Notes under the pieces: model-generated
What the model was told of the DNA's origin: nothing
Database searches by the model: none
The model's input: the letters and a program-made list of their open reading frames with translations, nothing else
Translations under genes and position numbers: made by a program
Part shown: piece by piece, positions 1-8,026 of the stretch
Position numbering within the stretch: the stretch's first letter is position 1
Layout: every line of letters starts with the position of its first letter
Assembly (NCBI RefSeq): GCF_030295745.1
Contig: NZ_AP027291.1
Location: 4,402,001 to 4,466,000 of the forward strand
DNA from: Mycolicibacterium sp. TUM20985
GTDB taxonomy: Bacteria > Actinomycetota > Actinomycetes > Mycobacteriales > Mycobacteriaceae
Direction: 5' to 3'
DNA: 64,000 nt

Positions 1-15
1 CCTCCAAGGGACTTC

Positions 16-1047
16 TCAGCAATGGGGCGGTTCGCCACCGGCGGAATAGGTCTTCAATGCTTCGACGGCGCCGGTGAGGTTCTCGACCCGAATCAACTGC
101 AGACCGTCGTCGTGGGCCGACACCGCCTCGTCGCAGTTCTCCGAGGGGACCATGAACACCGTCGCGCCGGCCTCCTTGGCGGCGTACATCTTGTGCGTGA
201 TGCCGCCGATCGGGCCGACCTTGCCGTCGCCGGTGATCGTCCCGGTGCCTGCCACGAACTTGCCGCCGTTGATGTCACCCGTCGTGAGCTTGTCCACGAC
301 CGCGAGGCTGAACATCAGGCCCGCGGACGGTCCGCCGATGTTGGCGAGGTTGAAGTCGATGGTGAACGGCGCCCATGGCGCGTCGAGCACCCCGACCCCG
401 AGGAAGCCGTAGTCGCGGTCGGGGTTGTCGCCCAGCGTGATCGTGGTCGTGCCGAGCGAGCCATCCTTGCGGCGATAGTCGATCACCAGCTGGTCACCGG
501 GTTTAGTGGCCTTCAGAATGCCGGTGAACTCGTCGAGGTTGGCCACCTGCCGGTCGTTGACCAGGTCGATCGCGTCGCCCTCCTGCAGCTTCCCCGCCGA
601 CGGCCCCGGATCCGTGACGTTCTGCACGGTGACGGCCTCGGGATACTTCAGGAAACCCAGCGCCGCGTACTCCGCACTGTCCTCGGACTGCTTGAAGTCG
701 CCCGCGTTCTCCTTGTCGATGTCGTCCCTCGACTTGTCTGGCGGATAGACCAGGTCGCGGGGCACCAGCTGCTCGTTTCCCGACATCCACAGCCGCAGAG
801 CCTGGCCGAGCGTCAAGCCGTCGCTCTGGCTGACCGTCGTCATGTTGAGGTTCCCCGACGTGGGTTGCACCTCGGTGCCCTTGATGTCGACGACCTGCTT
901 CCCCTCGACGTCGCCCAGGGTGTTGAACGTCGGACCGGGGCCGAGACCCACGAAGGGAACCGTTACTGCCGACAGCAGTAGACCGAACGCGACGATCGGC
1001 ACCAGCGCCACCACCAGCGTCAAGACCCGCCTGTTCGCACCACCCAT
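16..1047 (-). CDS. Membrane-anchored PDZ / Lon-type serine protease (YlbL family)
   Basis: Predicted cell-surface ATP-independent protease, 343 aa, matching the Rv3194c type. One N-terminal membrane segment (about residues 8-30, hydrophobic VLTLVVALVPIVAFGLLL) is followed by an extracytoplasmic part. A PDZ-like segment (about 150-215, with GDAIDLVNDRQV) precedes a C-terminal S16 Lon peptidase domain. The catalytic pair is visible: Ser241 in NIGGPSAGLMF and Lys286 in GGITHKMYAA. No AAA+ ATPase domain is present, as in YlbL proteins. The ATG at 1047 gives the usual short N-terminus before the membrane helix; a GTG at 1083 would add 12 residues and neither has a convincing ribosome site. It is divergent from the DUF2342 gene at 1140. 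Substrates are not deducible from the sequence. Confidence 0.88.
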   Translation of the reverse strand: MGGANRRVLTLVVALVPIVAFGLLLSAVTVPFVGLGPGPTFNTLGDVEGKQVVDIKGTEVQPTSGNLNMTTVSQSDGLTLGQALRLWMSGNEQLVPRDLVYPPDKSRDDIDKENAGDFKQSEDSAEYAALGFLKYPEAVTVQNVTDPGPSAGKLQEGDAIDLVNDRQVANLDEFTGILKATKPGDQLVIDYRRKDGSLGTTTITLGDNPDRDYGFLGVGVLDAPWAPFTIDFNLANIGGPSAGLMFSLAVVDKLTTGDINGGKFVAGTGTITGDGKVGPIGGITHKMYAAKEAGATVFMVPSENCDEAVSAHDDGLQLIRVENLTGAVEALKTYSAGGEPPHC

Positions 1048-1126
1048 CACGGAGCCCACATTAGGGGTGTCGTCTGCGTTCACTGTCGGCGTGACCCGGG
1101 AACCGACACCGACGACGTCGGGTGAG

Positions 1127-1132
1127 TACCGT
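1127..1132 (+). promoter_or_regulatory. Leaderless -10 box of the DUF2342 gene
   Basis: TACCGT lies 7 bases before the ATG at 1140, and no Shine-Dalgarno sequence precedes that ATG. This is the geometry of a leaderless mycobacterial mRNA starting at the A of the start codon. It supports the ATG over the in-frame GTG codons at 1122 and 1131. Inferred from spacing only. Confidence 0.4.
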
Positions 1133-1139
1133 GGATGCC

Positions 1140-2477
1140 ATGTCTGACCTGCCCTTCGGCTTCTCCTCGGGAGACGACCCGGAACGAGACGACCGCAAGA
1201 ACCCGAACGAGAAGTCGCCGGGAGATCCGTTCGGCTTCGGCGGCGGTGACTTCGACATGAACAACCTGGGTCAGATCTTCTCCAAGCTCGGCGAGATGTT
1301 CAGTGGCGCCGGCACCTCGATGGCGGGCGGATCGCAGGCCGGGCCGGTGAACTACGACCTGGCGCGCCAACTCGCGTCCAGCTCGATCGGGTTCGTCAAA
1401 CCGGTGCCCGAGCAGACCACTGCGGCCGTCGCCGACGCCGTGCGATTGGCCGACACCTGGCTCGACGGTGTCACCCCCCTTCCGGCAGGCACGACGAAGT
1501 CGGTGGCATGGACGCCCAGCGAATGGGTCGACAACACCCTCGCCACGTGGAAGCGGTTGTGCGACCCGGTCGCCGAGCAGATGTCGACGGTGTGGGCGTC
1601 GGCCCTGCCCGACGAGGCCAAGGCGATGGCGGGCCCGCTGATGGCGATGATGACGCAGATGGGCGGGATGGCGTTCGGCTCCCAGCTGGGTCAGGCCCTC
1701 GGCACGTTGTCACGGGAAGTGTTGACCTCCACCGACATTGGGCTACCACTAGGCCCCAAGGGCGTGGCGGTGCTGATGCCCGATGCCATCGAGTCGCTGG
1801 CCGACGGGCTCGAGCAGCCGCGGAGCGAGATCATGATGTTCCTGGCGGCTCGGGAAGCCGCCCATCACCGCCTGTTCAGCCACGTGCCATGGCTGTCGAC
1901 GCAGCTGCTCAGCGCCGTCGAGGCGTTCGCCCGCGGCATGAAGGTCGACATGTCCGGCATCGAGGGCTTCGCCGCGGGCTTCGATCCCGCCTCGCTCGCC
2001 GACCCGTCGGCCATGGAACAGCTCCTCAACCAGGGCATCTTCGAGCCCAAGTCCACACCCGAGCAGGTCGCCGCCCTAGAGCGGCTCGAGACGCTGCTGG
2101 CGCTGATCGAAGGCTGGGTGCAGACCGTCGTGAGCAACGCCCTCGGCGACCGCATCCCCGGGACGTCGGCACTCAGTGAGACCCTTCGCCGCCGACGCGC
2201 CACCGGTGGACCCGCGGAGCAGACCTTCGCCACCCTCGTCGGCCTGGAACTGCGGCCGCGCAAGCTGCGGGAGGCCGCGGTGTTGTGGGAGCGGCTGACC
2301 GACGCGGTCGGGGCGGACGCGCGCGACGGTGTCTGGCAGCACCCCGATCTGCTGCCCGACGGGAACGACCTCGACGAACCCGCCGCCTTCATCGACCGCA
2401 TGGTGGGCGGCGACACCAGCGGCATCGACCAGGCGATCGCCGACCTCGAGAAGGACTTCGGGCGCGATCCCGAGTAG
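1140..2477 (+). CDS. DUF2342 zinc-dependent metalloprotease-like protein
   Basis: A 445-aa soluble protein of the actinobacterial DUF2342 family (Rv3195 type), annotated elsewhere as a putative hydrolase or zinc-dependent metalloprotease. The N-terminus (about 1-70) is polar and glycine-rich with repeated FGF motifs, so probably disordered. The core contains the family signature REAAHHRLF (around residue 245), where the Glu and paired His resemble a metal site, although a textbook HExxH is not present. No signal peptide is seen. It starts 93 bases from the divergent protease gene and reads toward the cyclodehydratase-like and ABC1-kinase genes, an arrangement conserved in mycobacteria. The substrate is unknown. 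Confidence 0.85.
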   Translation: MSDLPFGFSSGDDPERDDRKNPNEKSPGDPFGFGGGDFDMNNLGQIFSKLGEMFSGAGTSMAGGSQAGPVNYDLARQLASSSIGFVKPVPEQTTAAVADAVRLADTWLDGVTPLPAGTTKSVAWTPSEWVDNTLATWKRLCDPVAEQMSTVWASALPDEAKAMAGPLMAMMTQMGGMAFGSQLGQALGTLSREVLTSTDIGLPLGPKGVAVLMPDAIESLADGLEQPRSEIMMFLAAREAAHHRLFSHVPWLSTQLLSAVEAFARGMKVDMSGIEGFAAGFDPASLADPSAMEQLLNQGIFEPKSTPEQVAALERLETLLALIEGWVQTVVSNALGDRIPGTSALSETLRRRRATGGPAEQTFATLVGLELRPRKLREAAVLWERLTDAVGADARDGVWQHPDLLPDGNDLDEPAAFIDRMVGGDTSGIDQAIADLEKDFGRDPE

Positions 2478-2548
2478 TTCATCCCCAGGCCTGCGGGCCC
2501 TGTGGATAACTTCGCGGCGGGCTCCGCGACCCGTGGCAGAGTCGTCGC

Positions 2549-3391
2549 ATGTCGAGCCACACGCTGAATCCGGCGATGCCGGTGCTGGTCAGACCGGACG
2601 GTGCCGTGCAGGTGGGCTGGGACCCCCGGCGCGCCATGCTCGTCGAACCGCCCGAGGGGTTGTCGGCCGCAGCGCTGGCCGATCTACTGCGCGCCATGCA
2701 GTCCGGCGTCGCGGCCTCGGACCTGCGGGCCCTGGCGGTCAACCGCGGCATCGTCGACCCCGCCTCGATGGACGACCTGGTCACCTCGCTCGTCGAGGGC
2801 GGATTGGCGACGGCCACCCCCGCCCACACCCGGTCGGCCTCCATCCGCATCCACGGCCGGGGGCCGCTATCGGATCTGCTGGCCAGCGCCCTGCGGTGTT
2901 CCGGCACGCGGGTCAGGCAAAGCCGACTCAACCATGCGGGCGTCACCCCGGGCACCGCCGACCTGGTCGTGCTGGCGGACTTCCTCGTCGCCGACCCGCA
3001 TCTGCTGCGCGACCTGCACCGGGCGCGGATACCGCACCTGCCGGTGCGGGTGCGCGACGGCACGGGACTGGTCGGCCCGCTGGTGATTCCGGGCGTGACC
3101 AGCTGCCTGGGCTGTGCCGACCTGTATCGCAGTGAGCGTGATGCCGCGTGGCCCGCGGTCGCCGCCCAATTGCGCGACGCCGTCGGCAGCGCCGACCGCG
3201 CCACCATGCTCGGCACCGCCGCCCTGGCGCTGAACCAGGTCGACCGTGTCATCCAAGCCGTCCACGAGTCCGACGACCCGCGCCGGGCCGACCATCCGCC
3301 ACCCACTCTCGACACCACACTCGAGTTCGACGTCCGCACCGGTTCGACCACGAGCCGGCGATGGTCACGGCACCCGCGGTGCCAGTGCTGA
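2549..3391 (+). CDS. Cyclodehydratase-like protein (TOMM leader-binding / ThiF-like fragment family)
   Basis: A 280-aa protein resembling the E1-like partner proteins that present leader peptides to YcaO enzymes in azoline (TOMM) biosynthesis; equivalent to Rv3196 by position. The supporting signature is the segment around residues 172-195, GPLVIPGVTSCLGC followed by ADLYR, matching the PG-x-T-x-C-LxC pattern of the family. The first 90 residues form a small winged-helix-like region typical of the leader-binding domain. No YcaO, precursor peptide, dehydrogenase or transporter gene is adjacent, so a role in making a natural product is not supported here. The C-terminus carries a Cys-Gln-Cys tail. 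ATG at 2549 is the first good start after the preceding stop at 2477. Function is inferred weakly; it may be a repurposed orphan. Confidence 0.7.
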   Translation: MSSHTLNPAMPVLVRPDGAVQVGWDPRRAMLVEPPEGLSAAALADLLRAMQSGVAASDLRALAVNRGIVDPASMDDLVTSLVEGGLATATPAHTRSASIRIHGRGPLSDLLASALRCSGTRVRQSRLNHAGVTPGTADLVVLADFLVADPHLLRDLHRARIPHLPVRVRDGTGLVGPLVIPGVTSCLGCADLYRSERDAAWPAVAAQLRDAVGSADRATMLGTAALALNQVDRVIQAVHESDDPRRADHPPPTLDTTLEFDVRTGSTTSRRWSRHPRCQC

Positions 3392-3480
3392 ACGTCGCGC
3401 CCAGTCCCGCGTGTGCACGCTCACAACGATTGCTGGCCCTAGGGGGTCGACCGTTCAGACTGGTCATGGATGATGGTGGA

Positions 3481-4812
3481 GTGGCAGACATCAAGCGCGG
3501 ACGAACGGCCCGTAACGCGAAGCTCGCCAGCTTGCCGGTCGGCATCGCAGGACGCGCGGCGCTGGGCTTCGGCAAGCGGTTGACCGGTTCGTCCAAGGAC
3601 GAAGTGAACGCCGAGTTGATGGAGAAGGCGGCCAATCAGCTCTTCACCGTCCTCGGGGAACTCAAGGGCGGCGCGATGAAGGTCGGGCAAGCGCTGTCGG
3701 TGATGGAGGCCGCCGTACCCGAACAGTTCGGCGAGCCCTACCGCGAGGCGCTGACCAAGCTGCAGAAGGACGCCCCGCCACTGCCCGCCGCGAAGGTGCA
3801 CCGCGTGCTCGACGCGCAGCTGGGCACCAAGTGGCGCGACCGGTTCACCTCCTTCGACGACGACCCGATCGCCTCCGCGAGCATCGGCCAGGTGCACAAG
3901 GCGGTGTGGAGTGACGGCCGCGAGGTGGCCGTCAAGATCCAGTACCCCGGCGCCGACGAAGCGCTGCGGGCCGACCTGAAGACGATGCGGCGGATGGTGT
4001 CGGTGTTCCGACAGCTCTCCCCCGGCGCCGACGTTCAGGGCGTCGTCGACGAGCTGATCGAACGCACCGAGATGGAACTCGACTACCGGTTGGAGGCGGC
4101 CAATCAGCGCACCTTCGCCAAGGCCTACCGCGACCACCCGCACTTCGAGGTGCCGGCGATCGTGGCCAGTGCGCCCAAGGTGGTCGTCGCCGAGTGGATG
4201 GACGGCATCCCGATGGCGCAGATCATCCGCAGCGGCACCCCCGAACAGCGCGACATCGTGGGGACGCGACTGTTCGAACTGACCTACGACGCTCCCCGGC
4301 GCGTCGAGATCATGCACGGCGATGCTCACCCCGGAAACTTCATGCTGCTGCCCGGGGACAAGCTGGGCGTGCTCGACTTCGGCGCCGTGGCCCCGCTCCC
4401 CGGCGGCATCCCGGTCGAGCTCGGGCTGATGGTGCGCTATGCGCTGACCAAGGACTACGACAACCTGCTGCCCACCATGGAGCGGGCCGGCTTCATCCAG
4501 AAGGGCCAGAAGGGTGATCAGGTCTCGCCGCGCGAAGTCGACGAGATGCTGCGACAGTACGTCGAACCGGTCGAGGTCGAGGTGTTCCACTACACCCGCC
4601 GCTGGCTGCAGCAGATGGCCGCGAACAACATGGACAACTTGTCGGCCGAGGCCATCAAGACGGCGCGCGCGATGGACCTGCCCGCCAAGCTCGCCATCCC
4701 GATGCGGGTCATCGCCTCGGTCGTCGCGATCTCGTGTCAGCTCGACGCACACATCCCCACCAAGGCGCTTGCGCTCGAACTGATTCCGGGCTTCGCCGAC
4801 GACGCTGCCTAG
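3481..4812 (+). CDS. ABC1/ADCK-family atypical protein kinase
   Basis: A 443-aa member of the ABC1 (UbiB/COQ8) kinase-like family, the Rv3197 type. The family signature KxGQ is visible as MKVGQALSVME (around residue 65). The ATP-binding Lys is in AVKIQYPG (about 155), and the catalytic HGDAHPGNF loop (about 280) and metal-binding DFG (LDFGAV, about 300) are intact. In mycobacteria this gene next to whiB7 has been linked to WhiB7-dependent drug tolerance and quinone binding; that is literature knowledge, not visible here. The GTG at 3481 (VADIKRGR) matches the short N-terminus of relatives; the open frame runs much further upstream without homology. Its stop shares a CTAG with the convergent whiB7 stop. 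Confidence 0.88.
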   Translation: MADIKRGRTARNAKLASLPVGIAGRAALGFGKRLTGSSKDEVNAELMEKAANQLFTVLGELKGGAMKVGQALSVMEAAVPEQFGEPYREALTKLQKDAPPLPAAKVHRVLDAQLGTKWRDRFTSFDDDPIASASIGQVHKAVWSDGREVAVKIQYPGADEALRADLKTMRRMVSVFRQLSPGADVQGVVDELIERTEMELDYRLEAANQRTFAKAYRDHPHFEVPAIVASAPKVVVAEWMDGIPMAQIIRSGTPEQRDIVGTRLFELTYDAPRRVEIMHGDAHPGNFMLLPGDKLGVLDFGAVAPLPGGIPVELGLMVRYALTKDYDNLLPTMERAGFIQKGQKGDQVSPREVDEMLRQYVEPVEVEVFHYTRRWLQQMAANNMDNLSAEAIKTARAMDLPAKLAIPMRVIASVVAISCQLDAHIPTKALALELIPGFADDAA

Positions 4813-5090
4813 GCGGCTGCCGGGTCGGCCACGGAATCCTTGCGGGGCCGGCCCCGCGGACGCTTGCGGGCGACCACGGTCCCACGGTCGATGATCTCGC
4901 CGCCCCAAACTCCCCAGGGCTCTTGACGTTCCAGCGCATCGGCGAGGCATTGGCGCCTGATCGGGCAGTCCGCACAGAGCGCCTTGGCCTGTTCCAGCTC
5001 GTGTGGGTTCTCGGCGAACCACAGGTCTGGGTCACCGACGTGACACGGCACCGCCGGAAACGTCCTCTCGCGGCATGTCTGCGTAGACAC
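4809..5090 (-). CDS. whiB7: WhiB7 iron-sulfur transcriptional activator
   Basis: A 93-aa WhiB-family regulator that activates intrinsic antibiotic-resistance genes together with the primary sigma factor. Four cluster-binding cysteines are at 16, 39, 42 and 48 (CxxC plus flanking). The GVWGG turn is at 60-64, and a C-terminal AT-hook RGRPRK at 79-84 is the feature that distinguishes WhiB7 from other WhiB proteins. The GTG start at 5090 fits the family length, with AGGAAGAAGG about 10 bases upstream. An in-frame ATG further upstream lacks a ribosome site. The gene is preceded by a roughly 370-base leader holding a small ORF and a terminator-like hairpin. It overlaps the ABC1-kinase stop by four bases. 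Confidence 0.95.
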   Translation of the reverse strand: MSTQTCRERTFPAVPCHVGDPDLWFAENPHELEQAKALCADCPIRRQCLADALERQEPWGVWGGEIIDRGTVVARKRPRGRPRKDSVADPAAA

Positions 5091-5105
5091 GTCCGGTTCA
5101 CCTTC

Positions 5106-5159
5106 TTCCTGGTCCAATTGTCGATCAGCCATCTGTCTTGATGGATCTGCGACCAGGAA
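5106..5159 (-). promoter_or_regulatory. Hairpin overlapping the whiB7 ribosome-binding site
   Basis: On the minus strand TTCCTGGTC (5151-5159) pairs perfectly over 9 bp with GACCAGGAA (5106-5114). The downstream arm includes the AGGAA of the whiB7 Shine-Dalgarno region. Formation of this stem could hide the ribosome site after read-through of the upstream terminator. Seen as base complementarity only; no folding energy was computed. Confidence 0.4.
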
Positions 5160-5171
5160 TTCGGTTGTCCC

Positions 5172-5217
5172 GAAAAGACTCTGGCCACGGATCCGTTCGT
5201 GTCGGGTCCGTGGCCAT
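5172..5217 (-). terminator. Intrinsic terminator (attenuator) in the whiB7 leader
   Basis: On the minus strand a 10-bp perfect stem TGGCCACGGA / TCCGTGGCCA (5182-5191 with 5207-5216) continues past one mismatch into three more pairs closing a 7-base loop. It is followed by AGAGTCTTTT. It lies between the upstream ORF stop and whiB7, the position of the terminator used in the known ribosome-dependent attenuation of whiB7. Confidence 0.75.
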
Positions 5218-5233
5218 GTGGCTTCGTGGGCTT

Positions 5234-5422
5234 CTAGACGGGGCCCCACTTCACGGACGCGACGGGCGCGGCGGCGGCGCGGCGCTTGGTCGCCGTAATG
5301 GCGTCGCGCGTGGCGGCCGTCGGATGGGCCGCCGGGGCGGCGGATCCCGCGACGTGGAGGGTCCACGACATGACGGCAGCGGCGCGCGCGACGGCTACGC
5401 CGGAAACGTGATGCGAAATCAT
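5234..5422 (-). CDS. Upstream ORF in the whiB7 leader
   Basis: A 62-codon ORF beginning MISHHVSGVAVARAA and ending VKWGPV. It has a very strong Shine-Dalgarno sequence (AAGGGAGGGATCC) 3-10 bases before its ATG at 5422. It lies wholly within the transcribed leader of whiB7, ends just before the terminator hairpin, and is Ala/Arg/Pro/Thr-rich with no domain. Leader ORFs at whiB7 are known to couple ribosome stress to anti-termination, so the act of translation, rather than the peptide, is the likely function. Codon usage is ordinary for a GC-rich genome. The start and ribosome site are seen directly; the regulatory role follows from the known system in M. smegmatis and M. tuberculosis. Confidence 0.75.
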   Translation of the reverse strand: MISHHVSGVAVARAAAVMSWTLHVAGSAAPAAHPTAATRDAITATKRRAAAAPVASVKWGPV

Positions 5423-5464
5423 GTTGGATCCCTCCCTTCGGCTCGATCGGATTGGACGGTTACG

Positions 5465-5502
5465 AGGTTAGCGGCTGATACCCGAATCGGACAAGCAATT
5501 TT
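5465..5502 (-). promoter_or_regulatory. whiB7 promoter with AT-rich WhiB7 box
   Basis: On the minus strand: AAAATTG (5496-5502), then a -35 TTGTCC (5489-5494), an 18-base spacer and a -10 TAACCT (5465-5470). An AT-rich tract abutting the -35 is the recognised signature of WhiB7-dependent promoters, including autoregulated whiB7. Transcription would start near 5458, giving a leader of about 370 bases. The 5091-5518 interval contains this promoter, the upstream ORF and the two hairpins. Confidence 0.7.
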
Positions 5503-5518
5503 CTGACCTGCACTTTCC

Positions 5519-7651
5519 TCAGCGCCGAGCCTTGACCAACGCCAGGACGTCTGGCCCGAACTGCTCGAGCTTGCGCGCACCGATCCCGGGGATGGCGACC
5601 AGGGCCGCTTCGTCGGTCGGCAGCGTTTCGGCGATCGCCATCAAGGTGTTGTCGGTGAACACCACATAGGCGGGCACCTTCATCTCCTTGGAGGTCTCCA
5701 GCCGCCACTCCTTCAGCTGGGCCAACAGCTCGTCGTCCAAGTCCGAGGGGCAGGTTTCGCAGCGGCGCAACATGATCGAGGCCGGACTGGACAGTGCGCC
5801 GTTGCAGATGCGGCAGCGCGGTGCGGCGCCACGCTGGCGGCGGGGCTTGCTGGGGCCGTCGTCGACCTTGGCCTGGGGAGCCACCCCGTTGAGGAACCGC
5901 GACGGGCGACGGCCCTGCCGACCGCCCGGTGTCCGCGCCAAGGCCCAGCTCAACGCCAAATGCACACGCGCCCTGGTGACTCCGACGTACAGCAGTCGGC
6001 GCTCCTCCTCCACCTGCTCGCTGTCTGCCCCGCGGGCCAACGCGTGCGAGATGGGCAGTGTGCCGTCGGCGAGCCCGACCAGGAACACCGCGTCCCACTC
6101 CAGGCCCTTGGCCGCGTGCAGCGAGGCCAGGGTGACGCCCTGCACGACCGGTGGGTGCCGCGCGTCCGCGCGCTGCTTGAGCTCGGTGAGGAGTGCGCGC
6201 ATGTCGAGAGCGGGTCGCACGGCCACCTCCTCCTCGACGAGTTCGACGAGGGCGACCAGCGCCTCCCACCGCTCGCGGGCCCGCACACCCTGGGGCTCCT
6301 CGGCAGTGAGTCCCAGCGGTTCCAGCAGCTCGCGGATCACCGGCGGCAGATCGGCGCCCACCGCGTCGATGTGCCCCGCCGCCCGCTGCAGTGCCGCCAG
6401 TGCCTGACGAATCTCCTGGCGGCTGAAGAAGCCCTCACCCCCGCGGACCTGGAACGCCACTCCCGCGCCCGTCAGCGCCTCCTCGTACACCTCCGACTGC
6501 GCGTTGATGCGGTATAGCACCGCGATCTCCGATGGCGCGGTGCCCGCCTGGATCAACTTCTTGATGGCCTTCGAGACGGCGGCGGCCTCGGCGACCTCGT
6601 CCGGATGTTCGTCGAAACTCGGTGCGGGCCCGGCGTCGCGTTGACCGATCAGGTGCAATTTGCTCCCCGCCATGCGGCCGCGCGCCATCGCGATTACGCG
6701 ATTGGCCAGGGACACCACCTGCGGCGTGGACCGGTAGTCGCGCTCCAGCCGCACGACCGACGCCTCGGGGAATCGGCGCGAGAAGTCGAGCAGGTAGGTG
6801 GGGGTGGCGCCCGTGAACGAGTAGATGGTCTGGTTCGCGTCGCCGACCACCGTCAGGTCGTCACGGTCACCGAGCCAGGCGTCGAGCACCCGCTGCTGCA
6901 GCGGGGTGACGTCTTGATACTCGTCGACGACGAAACATCGGTACCTGTCCCGGAACTCGCTCGCCACCGCGGCGTCGCTCTCGATGGCCGCAGCGGTGTG
7001 CAACAACAGGTCATCGAAGTCCAGCAGGGTGGTGCCGTCGCGCCGGGCCTTCATGGCCTCGTAGCCGGCGTAGACCGTCGCGATCTTGGCGGCGTCGAGC
7101 GGGATGTCGCGACCGGCCTCCGCGACAGCCGCCGCATAGCCCTCCGGGCTGATCAGCGACGACTTGGCCCACTCGATCTCCCCGGCGAGGTCGCGCACGT
7201 CGTCGGTGCTGGCCTGGATCGACGCCCGGTTGGCCGCCTGCGCGACGACGCCGAACTTGCTGTCCAGCAGCTCCCACCCGGTATCGCCGACGACCCGCGG
7301 CCAGAAGTACTGCAGCTGCCGTCGGGCCGCCGCGTGGAACGTCATGGCCTGCACGGCCCCGGTGCCGACGCCCTCGGCGCCCTGCTCGTCGAGTGACCGC
7401 AGGCGGCCGCGCATCTCCCCCGCGGCTCGCGACGTGAACGTCACGGCGAGCACCTGACTGGGCGCGACGTGACCCGACGCCACGAGGTAGGCGATGCGGC
7501 GGGTGATGGTGCGCGTCTTGCCGGTTCCCGCACCAGCCAGCACGCATACCGGACCGCGCGGCGCCTGAACCGCCTCACGCTGCTCCTCGTCGAGATCGGC
7601 GAGTAGTCGGGTGAGCAGTGAGGAGGCGGCCGCTGGAGCCTGGGACGGCAT
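5519..7651 (-). CDS. uvrD2: UvrD-like DNA helicase with HRDC domain (UvrD2)
   Basis: A superfamily 1A 3'-5' DNA helicase of 710 aa, close to the usual 700. Walker A AGAGTGKTRTI is near residue 45, motif II DEYQDVTPLQQ near 240, motif III GDANQTIYSFTGA near 265, and motif VI YVGVTRARVHLALSW near 570. A four-cysteine zinc module (CRICN and CETC, about 615-640) and a C-terminal HRDC domain (about 640-710, IPGIGARKLEQFG) are the features that separate UvrD2 from UvrD1. It acts in DNA repair and is essential in M. tuberculosis. ATG 7651 is chosen because GATGGA lies just upstream; ATG 7660 is also possible. It is divergent from mrx1. Confidence 0.95.
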   Translation of the reverse strand: MPSQAPAAASSLLTRLLADLDEEQREAVQAPRGPVCVLAGAGTGKTRTITRRIAYLVASGHVAPSQVLAVTFTSRAAGEMRGRLRSLDEQGAEGVGTGAVQAMTFHAAARRQLQYFWPRVVGDTGWELLDSKFGVVAQAANRASIQASTDDVRDLAGEIEWAKSSLISPEGYAAAVAEAGRDIPLDAAKIATVYAGYEAMKARRDGTTLLDFDDLLLHTAAAIESDAAVASEFRDRYRCFVVDEYQDVTPLQQRVLDAWLGDRDDLTVVGDANQTIYSFTGATPTYLLDFSRRFPEASVVRLERDYRSTPQVVSLANRVIAMARGRMAGSKLHLIGQRDAGPAPSFDEHPDEVAEAAAVSKAIKKLIQAGTAPSEIAVLYRINAQSEVYEEALTGAGVAFQVRGGEGFFSRQEIRQALAALQRAAGHIDAVGADLPPVIRELLEPLGLTAEEPQGVRARERWEALVALVELVEEEVAVRPALDMRALLTELKQRADARHPPVVQGVTLASLHAAKGLEWDAVFLVGLADGTLPISHALARGADSEQVEEERRLLYVGVTRARVHLALSWALARTPGGRQGRRPSRFLNGVAPQAKVDDGPSKPRRQRGAAPRCRICNGALSSPASIMLRRCETCPSDLDDELLAQLKEWRLETSKEMKVPAYVVFTDNTLMAIAETLPTDEAALVAIPGIGARKLEQFGPDVLALVKARR

Positions 7652-7759
7652 GGCGTCCATCTTGGCAGGGCCCGGGGACAAAGGGGGATCGACGCCCCGG
7701 CCTCGGCGTCGGTGCCTGGTTGGCGCAATATCGGGCGGCGTTGATACGTTGACACCGCT

Positions 7760-8011
7760 ATGACAGGTAACAACGCCCAGCTGACCATGTACTCCACGTC
7801 GTGGTGTGGCTACTGCGCACGGCTCAAGACCGCGCTGAAGTCCGCAGGCATCGGTTACACGGAGGTCGACATCGAGGCCGATCCGAGCGCCGCCGAGTTC
7901 GTCGGCTCCGTCAACGGCGGCAACCACGTCGTCCCGACCGTGAAGTTCGCCGACGGCTCGACGTTGACCAACCCGAGCCTGAAGGCCGTGCAGGCGAAGC
8001 TCGCCGCCTGA
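7760..8011 (+). CDS. mrx1: Mycoredoxin-1 (glutaredoxin-like, mycothiol-dependent)
   Basis: An 83-aa thioredoxin-fold protein that reduces mycothiol-mixed disulfides. The active site is Cys16-Gly-Tyr-Cys19 (TSWCGYCARLK), and the cis-proline is in HVVPTVKF followed by the glutathione/mycothiol-site motif ADGSTL. Length and motif match Rv3198A. The 5' region holds no clear Shine-Dalgarno; TACGTT about 9 bases before the ATG could be a -10 of a near-leaderless transcript. It lies between the divergent uvrD2 and the convergent nudC, with a tandem repeat in its 3' flank. Confidence 0.93.
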   Translation: MTGNNAQLTMYSTSWCGYCARLKTALKSAGIGYTEVDIEADPSAAEFVGSVNGGNHVVPTVKFADGSTLTNPSLKAVQAKLAA

Positions 8012-8026
8012 CTCAGTCGGCGTGCG

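Noticed and set aside
2500..2510. TGTGGATAA, a perfect match to a DnaA box, between the DUF2342 and cyclodehydratase-like genes
   Set aside because: It is a single isolated site with no AT-rich unwinding region, no cluster and no dnaA/dnaN genes nearby; chance occurrence is likely.
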